NCBI GenBank assembly: GCA_026874595.1 | Contig: CM049311.1 | Location: 39,871,676-39,935,675, forward strand | Direction of reading: 5' to 3' | Source: Sipunculus nudus | Taxonomy: Eukaryota > Annelida > Sipuncula > Golfingiida > Sipunculidae | Length of the DNA: 64,000 nt | Shown here: positions 12,589-25,612 of the stretch, in pieces | Numbering within the stretch: the stretch's first letter is position 1 | How the letters are laid out: every line of letters starts with the position of its first letter | Translations under genes and position numbers: made by a program | Notes under the pieces: model-generated | The model's input: only the letters and a program-made list of their open reading frames with translations | Told to the model about the DNA's origin: nothing | Databases searched by the model: none

Positions 12589-14154
12589 TAAAAGACGTCT
12601 TTGGACTAATACTTGGCAAAATCATTGGAACGTATGTTTGATAGAAGTTTGGTAGAATTATTTTATGTGATGGTAAAATGCAAAGTATCTGATATAAAAT
12701 CTGAGAATGCTATTTGTCAGCCTAGCCATCGGATCTGCAAATATACAAATGTATGAAAAAAAGGTGTTGTTACTATAGCATTTTAAGTCTATAAAGATAT
12801 CCAAGGGTCACATATATAGCATATTATTATCAATTATTATGCATTAATTACTGAGGTGTTTGAGGAATCTTTTTTGCTTAATGGAGCAGTTTTAGTGAAA
12901 TATCATAATTGTTCAGAGGTAAAACTCTCACATGACTCTGGGATGTCAGTCTCAAAATCACAGAACCACTATCTAGTAAGAAAATGAATTATGCAATTTT
13001 CAAGGGATTCCGTGCATTAATTTTCTTTAGAGATTGCAGCTGGATATGGATTTTTACTCAAAATTGACTGATTAGAGTGATACCTCAATTTTGTTATTCA
13101 TATTTTTCAAGAATTATATTTTGCCTATGTTTTTGTAAACATTTCCATACTAAAAAGGGAATACAGGTCTGATAGATAGACTCATTCTATATTAATTTAA
13201 GACAAGTCACATGTAAGAGTGCAGAGTGTACTGTTACATAAAAGTCAGGTGCCAGTCTCAATACCAATCTTGAATTTCCGTATAAACCATTCAACATTCA
13301 GATGGCACCAATATTCAAATACAGTAGGTCGAGCTATAAAAATGAATAAGTGCAGTAATTTTCGAGGCAATCTTTGCTTCATTTTATTGGGAAACTGGAG
13401 CTTTGTTTCTTCATTTTGTGCTCCAAATTGACTGATTTTGGTGAAACACAAAACCTGTGAGGTGACCTTCATGAGGAGCTGTTTGTGGCAATGTTGTCCA
13501 AAGTCTGCATGCAGGGTGGTACACATATGTGAAGTATATACATTATTTTATTTATTTGAGCTATTATTATAAATTTTGTTCAACAGCCTTTAACATTCAG
13601 AAAATGTAACTTTCGAGGAGTTCACGGAACTAATACAAAGTCTGCCAGGAGATTTCTGCAGAACCTGTCATGATGTTTACTGTGATCTTTCTGGTCAGTA
13701 ACATGTGTCCTGTTAATGGCTTGACCGAAAGATAGTGAACTAAGTTCGGATCCAGAGAGGGTTTGGGGGGTTTTGGACACCCCTTCCCTGCTCCCGGCAA
13801 AAACTTTTTTTATCCGACTTTTGAATTATGCACAATGTTGCTCCGAATACCCTAAAATGCATTATTTACCATACATTTACACAATATTAATTTTAGGTAT
13901 TATAAATCCTAGTATAGTTTATATCTGGCCTCGGCTTTTTTTAGAGGCTCATAAAATTGCGTGCTTACTGTCATTATTAGACATGCGTTTCATTAAATCA
14001 TTCTAATATCTTTAAGGATAATAACTTGATAACGCTAAAAATCAGAGGTAACTATTCCTGTCTGGCTTGATTAAAGCATGCAGAATTTGGAATCCATGTG
14101 AAACTAACGGCCAATATTTACTCATATATTAAAATCCTGTATATCGATTAACAT
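12589..14154. other. AT-rich sequence, no gene seen
   Basis: No repeat family recognised and no supported exon. A slightly distinct block at about 13740-14110 (starting near CGGATCCAGAGAGGG) may be a repeat not represented elsewhere in the window. Confidence 0.4.
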
Positions 14155-16063
14155 TTTTAGCTCAGCTGACTATAAGTCATCTGAGCTATAGTCGTGGTCC
14201 ATTGTCCGTCGTCCGTCCGTCTGTCCGTCCGTCCGTCCGTCCGTCCGTAGATGTGGCACGTTTTGAAACCGTAAGACCTAGGAATCCAAAATTCAGCATA
14301 ATGTTAGATGTCCCCAAGATCTCCTACCAAGCCGAAAACTGGGTCTTTGCGACTTCGTTCCTTTGAGAAATTAAGGAAAAACCTCAATTTTTTATTTAAA
14401 TCCTATTTTCACACTTCAGGACTGCCTAATTTCAAAACCACTCATCTGTTTTTCCTCATATTAACCATAAATATTCTTCTATATAGTTCCTATGTACATG
14501 CCAGAAATTAAGTCTGTTAAGTATAAATTCTTTAAGTTATGGGCCCAAACATAATGGACTTTGTAAAAAATCAGGAAAAATATTTACTCACTTAACATGA
14601 AAAATTTTGAAACTAGAGTCTATTTTCCCAAGTATATAACTATGTTTAATTAAGATTCAATTGTTTACCCAAAATTAGATCTGAATTTTGTAAATTTTTT
14701 AAGTAATTAGCATAAAAATAAAATCAGTACCTTAAATTTTGCCCAACTTTGACCATGGCACGTTTTTTTCCTGTAAGTACCATTGATTTAATTTTCACAG
14801 CATGTAAACATAAATATTTAATTTGTTTAAATCTGAAATTTGGGAAAGCTTGAAAATTAAGCTAGTTATTGATTTTTTTCTTGAGGCTCTATTGTAGTCA
14901 TTTGCTTTGATTACAGATTACAGATGCAGGGTCCCACTCCAGGTCACTGGAAGTCAGCTATGCCAGGGTTTCTGATTTGTTACAGTCACTGGGGGAGATC
15001 CCCTGCTGTGACAGGTGTACAGTTATTCTGATATCACCACCCCATTCCCCCCCCCCCCCCCCCCCCCCGCAAACCCAACCCACCAAATGTTATGCAGTAT
15101 TGTTATTGTTTTCACTGTATCTCCTTAATTGTAATGCTGTTTCCACTCTGATATGCAAAAACTTTCCTTAAAAAGTAATTCAAGGTATAATCCAGAAGAT
15201 GCAATGTTGTTTAATGTAACATTTTTAAAGAAATCATTTTTCTTTTAAATGATTTTACCAATCATAATGGAACCCATCAGTATGCTTAAATTATGATAAA
15301 ATATGAAGCACATTATGGATAAATAAAGACACAATTCAAAATTGTGAAATCTAAATCAAGTATTTTTTTAGACATTTATTGTTTTGCAGATTTAAAAGAT
15401 ATATTTTTGTGGTAAAAAATAAATAAACATTTGTATGCATGATGTGGTGTTATCTGACAAGATTGAGATTTATGATGATGCAATTGAGAATTATGAATCA
15501 ACTTTTATATTCAGATATATATGTTATATTGAAAATGTATAGAAATATAAACTTAAATTTAAAAAAAAATTGATGTGATAAAAAAATGAGGATTTGTTAC
15601 AAACATTTGTTCATTATTTTCCTGCATCAGCAGAATTTGAGATCAGGCTTTGTTTGCCATGTTTTATGTTGTTAATTAGTTATATTTCAACTGTATACAT
15701 TTCATAAAAAAAAACATATTTAATAATTTATATTATACAAAAAAAAGATTTGATTGAACAAATGTGTAAACTACTGAAATGTCAACAGTTAATCGAAAAG
15801 CCAACTAATGATCATGGTAATTGTACAGATCATTTGTTCACAAACTGCTCACATGCTTCAGTTTCAACATTAGGGAACACATGGTCAGGTCACAAAATAT
15901 TATTTGCAACAATTTCTTGCTCATCAATACAAACCAATCATATAAACCAACCATGGCCTTTATTACCTCTTCCTCTTACACTTTATCTCCATTTGATATT
16001 ATTTTAGATTTTTACCTTCAAGGTTAACGTCAGCTGAGCATAGTGACCCATAGGTCCCTTGTT
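14155..16063 (+). mobile_element. R1a element (CTCAGCTGACTATAAGTC subfamily)
   Basis: The head is TTTTAGCTCAGCTGACTATA with hairpin partner AAGTCATCTGAGCTATAG, followed by a (GTCC)n run and ATGTGGCACGTTTTGAAACC. This head matches 55475 nearly base for base for several hundred bases. The tail CAGCTGAGCATAGTGACCC with TAGGTCCCTTGTTTT closes it at about 16063. It contains a 22-base C-run (15047-15068). It is shorter than the copy at 55475 (about 4.5 kb), so it carries an internal deletion or the other copy carries extra sequence. Confidence 0.8.
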
Positions 16064-16755
16064 TTGTTGTTGTTGGCCCGAATGTCCCCACTGATAAAGC
16101 TGGGAAGCCGGGAACTCTGTTCTAAATCACCAAAATTTTATGGGGGGGGGGGGGGGGGGAGGGGTATCCATATATCACATAAGTGCCTTGCCATATATAA
16201 CATAAAGCACATGCATATTATATATGTATATTTACTGTGTAATTGTTATATAATTCACTTATTATATATATAGTCTGTGCCTTGACATCTTCCTTGACAT
16301 CCCCCTTTAGAAAAAATATTAAAAATCTGGGCTTGTAATGATCAAAGACACATCACAATAGCTCAGCATGGCTGAAAGTTTGAATTAAAGAGGCTCATAT
16401 TACATGTTTTCACTGTCCTATCAGTTGTAGGAGGTTTTATAGGATTGGTTACACAAATACTACACAGTCACTAGCCCTAACATACACTGTACAGCAAAAA
16501 ACAGCAGTAAAATTGCTCTTAACTGTTGTTTTCCGTTTGGAATCCCCATAGTGACCCTGCTGACCTGCTTCATTAATATTCATACATTTGGTTTAGTACC
16601 AGGTTTAAGGAATTAGTACTTGGTCTGGCTAAAACTTCTTTGGTCCTCCTTTGTGCATACCGTTTAGACTACACTGATAATCCCGTTTTAGCCAGTCCGA
16701 GATTAAGCAAATCCATGGACTATATTGGGTTTACTTAGTCAGCTTTTGAGCATAC
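16064..16755. other. Unassigned sequence with G-run
   Basis: An 18-base G-run lies at 16142-16159. The rest is unique-looking and contains no supported gene. Confidence 0.4.
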
Positions 16756-17165
16756 GGGCCTATATGTTTCCTATGAACATGCCAGAAATTAGGTGAAAAT
16801 TGCCTAATTTGTAGGAGTTATGGGCCCAAACATAATGTAGATTGTTCAAAATATCAAGAAAGATATTTACCCACTGTATTTGGTAAATGCTGAAGCTAGA
16901 GAGTCTTTTTTCAGCATGTAACTGTATTTAATTGAATTTTTATTTTATACCAGAAATTACATCAAAATTTTGTAATTTTTTTTTTCAAGAAATTAGCATG
17001 AATGTAAAAAACAGTAGTTTAATTTTTGCCCAACTTTGGTCATTTCACATTTTTTTTCTCCGAGTACTGATAATTTAATTTTCCCAGCTGGTACACAAAA
17101 GGATTAAACCTTTTACAGTTGGTCAAAATCTGTAGCATTTATTAAGGTTTTCAACCTCCATATCA
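16756..17165 (+). repeat. R1a interior fragment
   Basis: Blocks such as CATGCCAGAAATTAGGT, TTATGGGCCCAAACATAATG, TTTTTGCCCAACTTTGG and TAATTTAATTTTCCCAGC match the R1a interior at 14490-14810, 42540-42840, 55800-56110 and 56450-56750. No termini are present. Confidence 0.75.
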
Positions 17166-17351
17166 ATTTTTGTTTACATGAATCCAGCCCAGTACAGTGG
17201 CAGTCAATACTGTACAGCCCTTGTGCCTAGCCTGGCCTCCCACCAGTTTTGTTTATGTCCATTTTGTATAATAAAAAAATTATATTCCATGATACTACAC
17301 TCACCTGTATTAGAGATACCCTCTCAGTAAATGAGTTTTAAATATTTGTGA

Positions 17352-18718
17352 TTTTAGCTCAACTGACTTTAAGTCATCTAAGCCATAGCGATCAGCCTTT
17401 TTCCATAGCTATCAGCCTTTGTCCATAGCAATCAGCCTCAGGTGATCTGTCAAAAATCATAATGGGGGGATGTAGATAGTTCTTTCTTGAGATTTTGGGA
17501 GGTCCTTGAAAAATCTCTTTGGAAACCTTAAAGTAGGTCACTGCGACATATATTTTTCATTATGGGACATGTTTGCACCCCCAAAATTAATTTTTATTAG
17601 TAAAATTTAATGCAAAAACTCCAATATCTCAGTAATTAATGCATGGATTGCAATGAATCTTGTTTTTTTTATATTGTTTGTAAACAGTTTCAGGAGATGC
17701 TGTAGACTGGTTGCTCCATCTGTTCATTTTTGCACATTTTTTTCTATTTTTGAGACTGTCATATGACAGCATTCACTTCATTTTCTCAACTTCAGGTCCA
17801 TCTGGTGTATACTGCAACAAGGTTACTGTTAACAAGTTTTATCAGTTTCTGAAGACTGGTTACACCACCCATTTTTTTTCATGTATTTTTTTCTCTACAT
17901 TTGAGTAGAGAAAAATGATACCTATCATACCATGCAGTTTCTCAGCTGTGGTTCCATCTAGTGTCCTGAAACTTTGTATGTTTATTGAACATGACTAGCT
18001 CTATCGGTTTATCAGCAAGTGATGCCAGCTGTATTTTATTATTAGGGCCATGCTTCAGTAGAAGCAGGTGCCCTACAGTAATCACCCTTCTGTCCATCTG
18101 TCCATCCACAAATTCATATCCTGATGATAACTCCAGTTTCGATTCACATATGGATTTCAAACTTAAGGGCCCACCACTAGAGCAAGAACCCTATTGATTT
18201 TTGGGTCACAGTCCTCACATCTTTAAAAAGATTGTGGATGCATTTTAAGCAAAACCTTTCATACCAGAGGTTCCATCTTACAAATACAACTCACATGCCA
18301 ATAGGCAAACATGTCTCTTTCCCTATTGGGGTCACAAGGTCAAAAGTCACGGTCACATGAATCATCTGTCCACGCATTGATTTCCAGAACCTTTCATAAC
18401 TTCAGTCTGGATTCAGATATGGATTTCAAACTTAATATGTATATTGCCCACCAAAAAAGCAAAAAAAATAGATCGTGAGGTCAGAGGTCAAGATCTCAGG
18501 ACTCATATTTCTAGAAAGTTGTGAATTCCCTTTAAGCCAAACTTTTCTTGCCAGTGTTTCCATCTTGCTTCAGTGTTTAAATACTGTTTTGGGTCAGTTT
18601 GCTCTGTCTCTGCATGCAATCAGGTATTTTATTATATTTTCCCAAGCATCACTCAGCCCACACTAGAAGTCTATGGACCTTAAGCGGGGTCCTTCCTGAC
18701 CTGTCAGTAATTATCTAC
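17352..18718 (+). mobile_element. R1-related element with CTAC/CTAG-type tail (R4 form)
   Basis: The head is TTTTAGCTCAACTGACTTTA with hairpin partner AGTCATCTAAGCCATAG. The core has GTCAAAGGTCA-type motifs (18330-18500). The tail GTCCTTCCTGACCTGTCAG followed by TTATCTAC (18715-18718) aligns with GCCCTTCCTGACCAGGCAA followed by CTAG at 50809-50812. CTGAC/GTCAG forms a small 3' hairpin. This form shares the R1 head but has a different 3' end. Confidence 0.65.
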
Positions 18719-19067
18719 TTTTTCATACATATTTATTTTTTTTTTGTGACTGTAAATTACATCAGTGGTCTCAGTTTCTGAACTGTGCTTTAATCCATTG
18801 TCCTGAGTACAATGTGCTTATTACCTGCTTGCCAATAGAGGAAGGATGTTATTGATTTTGTTGTCACAAGGTCAAAGGTGAAGGTCACAGGACCCACTTC
18901 TTAAAAATATTGTAGAAGTATTTTAAGTCTTCTACAAATAGGTGAAGAACCCTAATGATATTAAGGTCAAAGGCCAAGGTCACAGGATCTATATGTAAAT
19001 ATATATCGTGGTTAGCATCATAAATATCAGCAACTTTCACTTCTTCACTGTTTTGCTAGGGTTCCAT
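18719..19067. repeat. R1 core fragment
   Basis: Text such as CTTGCCAATAGAGGAAGGA, GTCACAAGGTCAAAGGTGA and AAGGTCACAGGACCCACTTC (about 18828-18900) and its echo at 18960-18990 match R1 cores. No head or tail is visible. Confidence 0.6.
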
Positions 19068-19332
19068 TTTCATGACTTACCATACAGTAACATACAAAAT
19101 GAACATACCATTATTATATGTTTCATGACTTACCATACAGTAAAATACAAAATGAACATACCATTATTATATGTTTCATGACTTACCATACAGTAACATA
19201 CAAAATGAACATACCATTATTATATGTTTCATGACTTACCATACAGTAACATACAAAATGAACATACCATTATTATATGTTTCATGACTTACCATACAGT
19301 TACATACACAATGAACATATCATTATTATATC
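19068..19332 (+). repeat. 53-bp tandem repeat, 5 copies
   Basis: Units begin TTTCATGACTTACCATACAG at 19068, 19121, 19174, 19227 and 19280, with exact 53-bp spacing. The last copy carries a few substitutions. Non-coding. Confidence 0.95.
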
Positions 19333-19903
19333 AGTCACCTAATATGTAGGCAAAATCATAACAATTGTACCAGGAGCTATAAGGAAACATTGAACAAGTG
19401 AAATTCTTCATGCAGTTATAGAAGGTATACAAAAGATTTGTATTATTTAAATGCTAATATTTATGCTAACAGTACAATATACATGAGATTCCGTTTAGGC
19501 TGCAGAATAAATTACTGTTCACCTGTGCAGATTAGGCATCTTTTAACATGAAGGTTTATTTTTATGAAAATTTCCCCTCTGTGAATATTGTAAATTAAAT
19601 AGGTTGTATTTTTGCATAATCCATCATACAAAGAATATGAATGCACATAAAAATAAGTCAGTTATCAAGATAAAATAATTCTAAATATATCAAGAGATAT
19701 AAGAAAGATGATCACAAAATAGTAAACAGCATAAAAACTGAACCTTGTGTAACGAACAAGTGTCAACATCCAGCCATTACCCTGACTTTTCTACATGATG
19801 TACTTGTCCCACTTAATGTACTTTTAGGTATAATTCTATACCGCAGGTATAACAATAATTTGAAGGCAGATAAAATAATTGATTAACAAACTATCATCAG
19901 TTG
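19333..19903. other. AT-rich sequence, no gene seen
   Basis: No repeat family or exon recognised. Confidence 0.4.
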
Positions 19904-22506
19904 TTTTTAGCTCAGCTGAGTGAAAGTCAGCTGAGCTATAGTGATCGGTTAGTGTCTGTCTGTCCATCTGTCAGACTGTCTGTCTGTCTGTTAGACTGGC
20001 ACGTTTTGACACTGTTGGACTTAGAAATCTGTAACTGAATATCTAGTCAATTAAAAATATTCTTTGAAACCTGAAGTTAGGTCACTGTGGCCTATATTCT
20101 CTGACCTATTGAGTTTTCTGTTTTTGAGACCGTCAAATGACAGCAATTATGACAGTTTCTTGACTGTGGTTTCATTTAGTGTCCCGAAACCTGGTGAGTT
20201 ATTTATGACTGTTTTCTCCAGTTCCTGAAGACTTGTGGCATCACCTGTATTTTTTCCTGTTTTTTACAAATGTTTTTCCTTTATTTTGAGACTGCCAAAT
20301 TATATTGATACTATCAGATTTGCAACTGTGGTTTCATCTACTTATGTCCTGGAACCTTGTGTGTTATAAGGGCTCCGCTTGAGTAAGCAGGTGCCCTATA
20401 TTAATCAACCTGTATCTTGGTCTGTCCATCTGTTTGTCTTTCTGTATGCCCATCAAATTTGTTTGGATTGACATATCAGTTTAAAACTTGAATTCAATTT
20501 GGCTCACCTCTAAAGCAAGAACTCAAAGCAAGAACTCTAAAGCAAGATTTTTGAGTCATGAGGTCAAATGTCACAGGACCCACTTATTTAGAAAGATTGT
20601 GGATGCATTTTAAGCAAATCTTTTCATCCAAAACCTTCCATCTAACACATATAGGTGACCTGCAAATAGAACCTGATTGATTTTAGGGTCAAAAGGTAAA
20701 GGTCACAGTGGCAGTCTGTCCACATTTGTTTCTGAATGATAACTCCAGTTAAGGTTAACATATTGGTTTCAAACTTGAAGTAAGAACCTTTTTTATACAC
20801 CTGTCATATGACGGGAGTATTATGGTAAACCCACTGTCTGTCCGTCGATCTGTCTGTCTGTCTGTCTGTTAATTTTAAGTGTCACTGCGGTAACTTACTG
20901 AGGCTTTGATGGATTTTCACAAAACTCACCATAACTACTTAACAACAGATTATCCCGCCCGAGTTCAATTATGGGCAACATCCACACATATTTAATAAGG
21001 TCACAGGTCACTAGGCTACTTTGTAGTGTTGTTGCAATAACTTATGAAGAATATGAAGGATTATGATAAAACTCATCAGAAAAGTTAATCAATAAGTTGG
21101 GTTTCCAGAAAAATCCATGTATAATTAATGGTTCTGAGGTCACCACACTTTAGAGGCATCTTGGTGACTAACCAAAAATCATTTGGATTTTCATGAAACT
21201 CATACATATTTACCAGTGAAGTTTCTCACCTGAATTACCTTTTCAGCAAAATTCATGCATATTTAATGAGGCCAGAGGTAACCAGATACACGTCGGGCAA
21301 ATTATGCATGTTTGCTGTGCTCTTGTTATTTTGGGGTCAAAGGTCAAGGTCACATGGGCCATCTGTCCACATCTTTGTTTCCAGATGATAACTCCAAGTT
21401 TGGTTGACATATTGGTTTTAAACTTGACTAATATATGGCTCACCACTAAAGTGAGAACCCTTTTGATTTTGGGTCAAGAGGTCAAAGTTCAAGGTCACAG
21501 GACCCACTTCTTTAAAAAGATTGTGAATGCAGTTTAAGCCAAACTCTTCATCCCATACCTTCCATCTAATACATATAGGTGACTTGCAAATAGGAGATGA
21601 ACCTGATTGATTATAGGGTCACAAGGTCAAAGGTCAGGGTCACTGTGGCCATCTGTCCACATATTTGTTTCTTTATGTTAACTCCAGTTTGGATTAGCAT
21701 ATTGGTTTCAAAATTAATTTATATATGGCCCACCAATAAAGTAAGAACCTTTTTATATTGGGGTCTTGAGGTCCAAGGTCAAAGGGGTATTCTGTCTACA
21801 TATTTGTTTCCAGATGATAACTCCAGGTTGGATTGAAATATTGGTTTCAAACTTGACTAATATATATGGCCCAACACCAAAGCAAGAACCCTTCTTATTT
21901 TGAGTTCATAAGGTCAAGGTCACAAGAAACACTTCTTTAAAAAGTTTGTTGATGCATTTTAAGCCAAACTTTTCATCTCAAACTTTCCATCTTCCACATT
22001 TTGCTCACCTACCAATAGTGGAAGAAACTTTTGGATTTATGGGTCACAAGGTCAAAGGTCAAGGTCACAGGGGCCGTCTGTCCACATATTTGTTTCCAAA
22101 TGACAACTCCAGTTTTGATTGACAAATGGATAAGAAACCTTTTGATTTTGGGGTCATGGGGTCAAAGGTCAGGGTCACAGGACCCACTTCTTTATAAAGA
22201 TTGTGGATGCATTTTCATACCAAACCTTCCATCTTCCACATGTGCTGCTACTTAATAGGGGAAAATTCTGTTTGATTTTGGAGGTCACAAGCTCAAAGCT
22301 CAAGCTCACAGGGCCTATCCATTAACAAATTAGTTCACGGATGACTCCTCCAAGTTTTGCATCTTTTATTATGCCCATAAAAGTACACATGCAACTCCAG
22401 ACAATCATATACAAAAAATTCACTGCAGCATTTCTAAAATGTAGGATTTTAAACAGATATTCTCATAATCAATTTCAGCTGAGCACCATGACCCATAGGT
22501 CCCTTG
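19904..22506 (+). mobile_element. R1 family element with nested R5 insert
   Basis: The head is TTTTTAGCTCAGCTGAG with partner AGTCAGCTGAGCTATAG and GTCTGTCTGTCC runs. The core contains units of about 290 bp carrying AGGTCAAAGGTCAAGGTCAC (for example 21331-21352 and 22043-22070). The tail is TTTCAGCTGAGCACCATGAC, CCATAGGTC and CTTG (22503-22506) before TTTTT. The core is broken at about 20793 by the R5 insert, and the host text (TAAGAACCTTTT | ATTTTGGGGTCAAAGG) resumes after it. Confidence 0.8.
20793..21325 (+). mobile_element. R5 element nested in R1
   Basis: It starts TTATACACCTGTCATATGAC, whose perfect palindrome GTCATATGAC sits in a longer stem ATAC...GTAT, followed by CTGTCTGTCC runs. 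It ends GGGCAAATTATGCATGTTTG then CTGTGCTCTTG before TT. The sequence on either side joins into normal R1 core text (AAGAACCCTTTTGATTTTGGGG in intact units). This shows that the block is an insertion into a T-run, ending in CTTG like R1 tails. No coding is present. Confidence 0.7.
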
Positions 22507-22574
22507 TTTTTGGTGCCGGTAACCACCTCCATCTTTTAATGCTTGCTTTAACGAAGTATTATGTACATTCCGGT

Positions 22575-22816
22575 TTCGGATTATGTTACAGCTGGGGGTC
22601 CTGGGCATATGTCATCCCCATTGCTGGGTAATAACACTGAGGAACCCCTGCAAGGTGCACTTGTTTGTGAGTGAAACACGACTGTTGGGCACAGTCTTGC
22701 CATTAAGCCTGCAGAGTGCTCCCCCTGAGTATGAAAAATCTCACCACCTCGGCTTAGATTGGAACTCACAATCTCCTGGCTTTGAGCCCTGTGCTCTACC
22801 CCTGAGCCCCAGAAGC
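22575..22816 (-). mobile_element. tRNA-derived SINE, copy 1
   Basis: Read on the minus strand it starts GCTTCTGGGGCTCAGGGG then TAGAGCACAGGG, an A-box-like tRNA start. GTGAGTTCCAATCT follows as a degenerate B box. The body includes GCAGGCTTAATGGCAAG, TTTCACTCACAAACAAGTGC and ACCCAGCAATGGGGATGA. The same order of blocks occurs on the + strand at 41949-42260, which establishes a dispersed family. The tRNA source and the tail could not be identified. Confidence 0.8.
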
Positions 22817-23961
22817 TGGTTACCAGATATTTTTAATACACTTAAACATACCTTTTTGGCCAGCAGCAGAACAGGAAAGCATTGCAATTAACTGGAAGGA
22901 AAGTAATTCTATGCTGTGGATCAAATTTAAATTGAAATGTGAGGAAGCAGTCTATTTTATTGCAGCATTTTACAACTGAGGGCCTGAGACTGGTTGTATA
23001 TGGGGTTACACTTACACTAAGTTACAGTGATAACATCATGGAGGGATTGGCCATTATATTTACATTGGGACACATTTACCTGACCACTTTGATGTTACAC
23101 ATGTTTCCTTTGTCACAGGGATAAACAAACATCACCATTTTCAGGGCACAAAATTGTATCAGATCACTTTTCATAGAAAAAGTAAAAAAAAGTATGTTAT
23201 TGCAAAAGTACTTATGGTATCATAAATCACAGTGCTTTCCCCTTATATTTTAGTGAAAAAAATAATTTAATATGAAGGTCATACTATGAATAAATCATGT
23301 ATGCAGGGCTAATTTAGTATTCAAAATTCATTTTAATTTTGAAAAGTGTTCAAAATTCATGATAAAAATATCATGAAATATCATTTTCTGACAGTTTCAA
23401 AATTCACTGTTTATTAATTTTTTTTATCTGTAATTAAGTATAAAAAATACACTTGTAAACAAATGTTTATTTAATTTGAACAAGGCTAACTACACAGGTA
23501 ATGATAAATGATTTAAATGATATAAAAAAATTGATGTCCAAACTTAAAATGATCTAAAAATATCAGGGAAAATGTCATTTTGCATCCCCCAAAAATCTAT
23601 GAATAATTTTGTACCATAAGTTGATAATTTCTTCTTTCTGTCTATCTTACTTGAGCCCTGATATCTATTTGATAATTACCAATACAATTATCTAGATCTC
23701 GTTAATGACAAATCAGTCCAAATTTAACTGTTAACATGCTAATAATTGGAGTAAACATGCCAATAAATGAATAAAGGAATAAACAGAAAAGCTTGATTAA
23801 TAATTGAATTCAAAAATATATTTATGAAAATAAATAATTGTTCTACAAGCTATATTTTAAATATACAGCTGTAAATTGTAATATGTTCAATCTTATAAAT
23901 GGTATATTAAAGCCATGAGAGGAGGTTACTAAAAGCCATGACTAAAATGTTTTGAATTTAT
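22817..23961. other. AT-rich sequence, no gene seen
   Basis: No supported exon, RNA gene or repeat. It is strongly AT-rich from about 23200 onwards. Confidence 0.45.
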
Positions 23962-25539
23962 TGTATCCGCCAAAACAGAGTTTTGCGGATACTATGTTTT
24001 CAGCTGGCCGCCGCCGCCGCCGCGTAGGTGTCCGGAGAACTCCTCCGTAACCGCTGGGCGGAATTTTACGAAACCCGGGATTATGTTCGGGTCACATGTG
24101 AACTGCTGCGCCCCGATTTTGTTTTGACCTCTGACCTCTCCTTTGCGCTCTGCGTCCGTTTGTGCGTCTGTTTCCACACATAAACCCACATATCTCGGGA
24201 ACCGTTTGACCGATCAGGAAAATTTTTTTGCACAAATGTAGCCCTCGGAGAGCTTTATAACATACACCAAAAATGGTGGCGCCACCTGCAACCATGTTTG
24301 CACAGTGTCCATCTGTTCGTCTGCCTTGGGTTAAAATCACTCATATCTCTGCAGTGACTTGACTAATTCACCTGAAATTGGGCATGCGTAAACATCCTGG
24401 ATAGCTTTTCTGATTTTATGACAGGTGGCGCCACCTACATTCACGTTTACGCTGCAGACATCCAAGCTCATATCTCGGGAACCGTTTGACCGATCAGGAA
24501 AATTCTTTTGCACAAATGTAGCCCTTGGAGAGCTTTATAATATACACCAAAAATGGTGGCGCCACCTGCAACCATGTTTGCACAGTGTCCATCTGTTCGT
24601 CTGCCTTGGGTTAAAATCACTCACATCTCTGCAGTGACTTGACTAATTCACCTGAAATTGGGCATGCGTATACATCCTGGATAGCTTTTCTGATTTTATG
24701 ACAGGTGGCGCCACCTACATTCACGTTTACGCTGCAGACATCAAAAGTCATATCTCTGGAACCGTTTGACCGATCAGGAAAATTCTTTTGCACAAATGTA
24801 GCCCTTGGAGAGCTTTATAACATACACCAAAAATGGTGGCGCTACCTGCAACCATGTTTGCACAGTGTCCATCTGTTTGTCTGCCTTGGGTTAAAATCAC
24901 TCATATCTCTGCAGTGACTTGACTAATTCACCTGAAATTTAGCATGCGTATACATCCTGGATTGCTTTTCTGATTTTATGACAGGTGGCGCCACCTACAT
25001 TCACGTTTACGCTGCAGACATCCAAGCTCATATCTCAGGAACCGTTTGACCGATCAGGAAAATTTTTTGCACAAATGTAGCCCTTGGAGAGCTTTATAAC
25101 ATACACCGAAAATGGTGGCACCACCTGCAACCATGTTTGCACAGTGTCCATCTGTTCGTCTGCCTTGGGTTAAAATCACTCATATTTCTGCAGTGGTTTG
25201 ACTAATTCACCTGAAATTCGGCATGCTTATACATCCTGGATAGCTTTTCTGATTTTATGACAGGTGGCGCCACCTACAATCAAGTTTACGCTGCAGACAT
25301 CCAAGCTCATATCTAGGGAACCATTTGACCGATTGGGCCAAAATTTTGCATGTGTATAAATCTCACATAGCTCTTTATCATACATAAAACTGGTGGCGCC
25401 ACCTGCAGCCATGTTTGCACAGCTCCCATCTGTTTGTCTGCCATGGGATAAAATATCCATGGTAATATGCAACACTTCACCCGTTCCACTCTGATTTAGG
25501 CGGATACAAGTAGTCGCTTGTCGACTACCCGTATTCTAG
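23962..25539 (+). mobile_element. Helitron-like element, family R2, young copy A
   Basis: The head is TTGTATCCGCCAAAACAGAG with GCGGATAC (23985-23992) pairing with GTATCCGC (23963-23970), then ACTATGTTTTCA and a GCCGCCGCCGCCGCCGCG block. The core is a 280-bp tandem repeat with four AGGTGGCGCCACCT palindromes (24423, 24703, 24983 and 25262), alternating with GGTGGCGCCACCTGCAACC half-unit motifs. The tail has GGCGGATAC (head inverted), hairpin GTAGTCGCTTGTCGACTAC (25510-25528), CCGTATT, then CTAG (25536-25539) before T. Intact CpGs suggest recent activity. There is no Rep/helicase, so it is non-autonomous. Confidence 0.85.
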
Positions 25540-25612
25540 TTCTCTCTTGAATTTGAATTACATTGATGTTCTAAATGAAATGCTTTAAGATATAATATTG
25601 AAGCTATATATT
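25540..25612. other. Spacer between two R2 elements
   Basis: Seventy-three AT-rich bases separate two R2 copies in the same orientation. Nothing else is recognised. Confidence 0.6.

Noticed and set aside
22575-22816. Functional tRNA gene
   Set aside because: The A-box and B-box are degenerate, no cloverleaf closes, and the body is shared with 41949-42260, as expected for a SINE.
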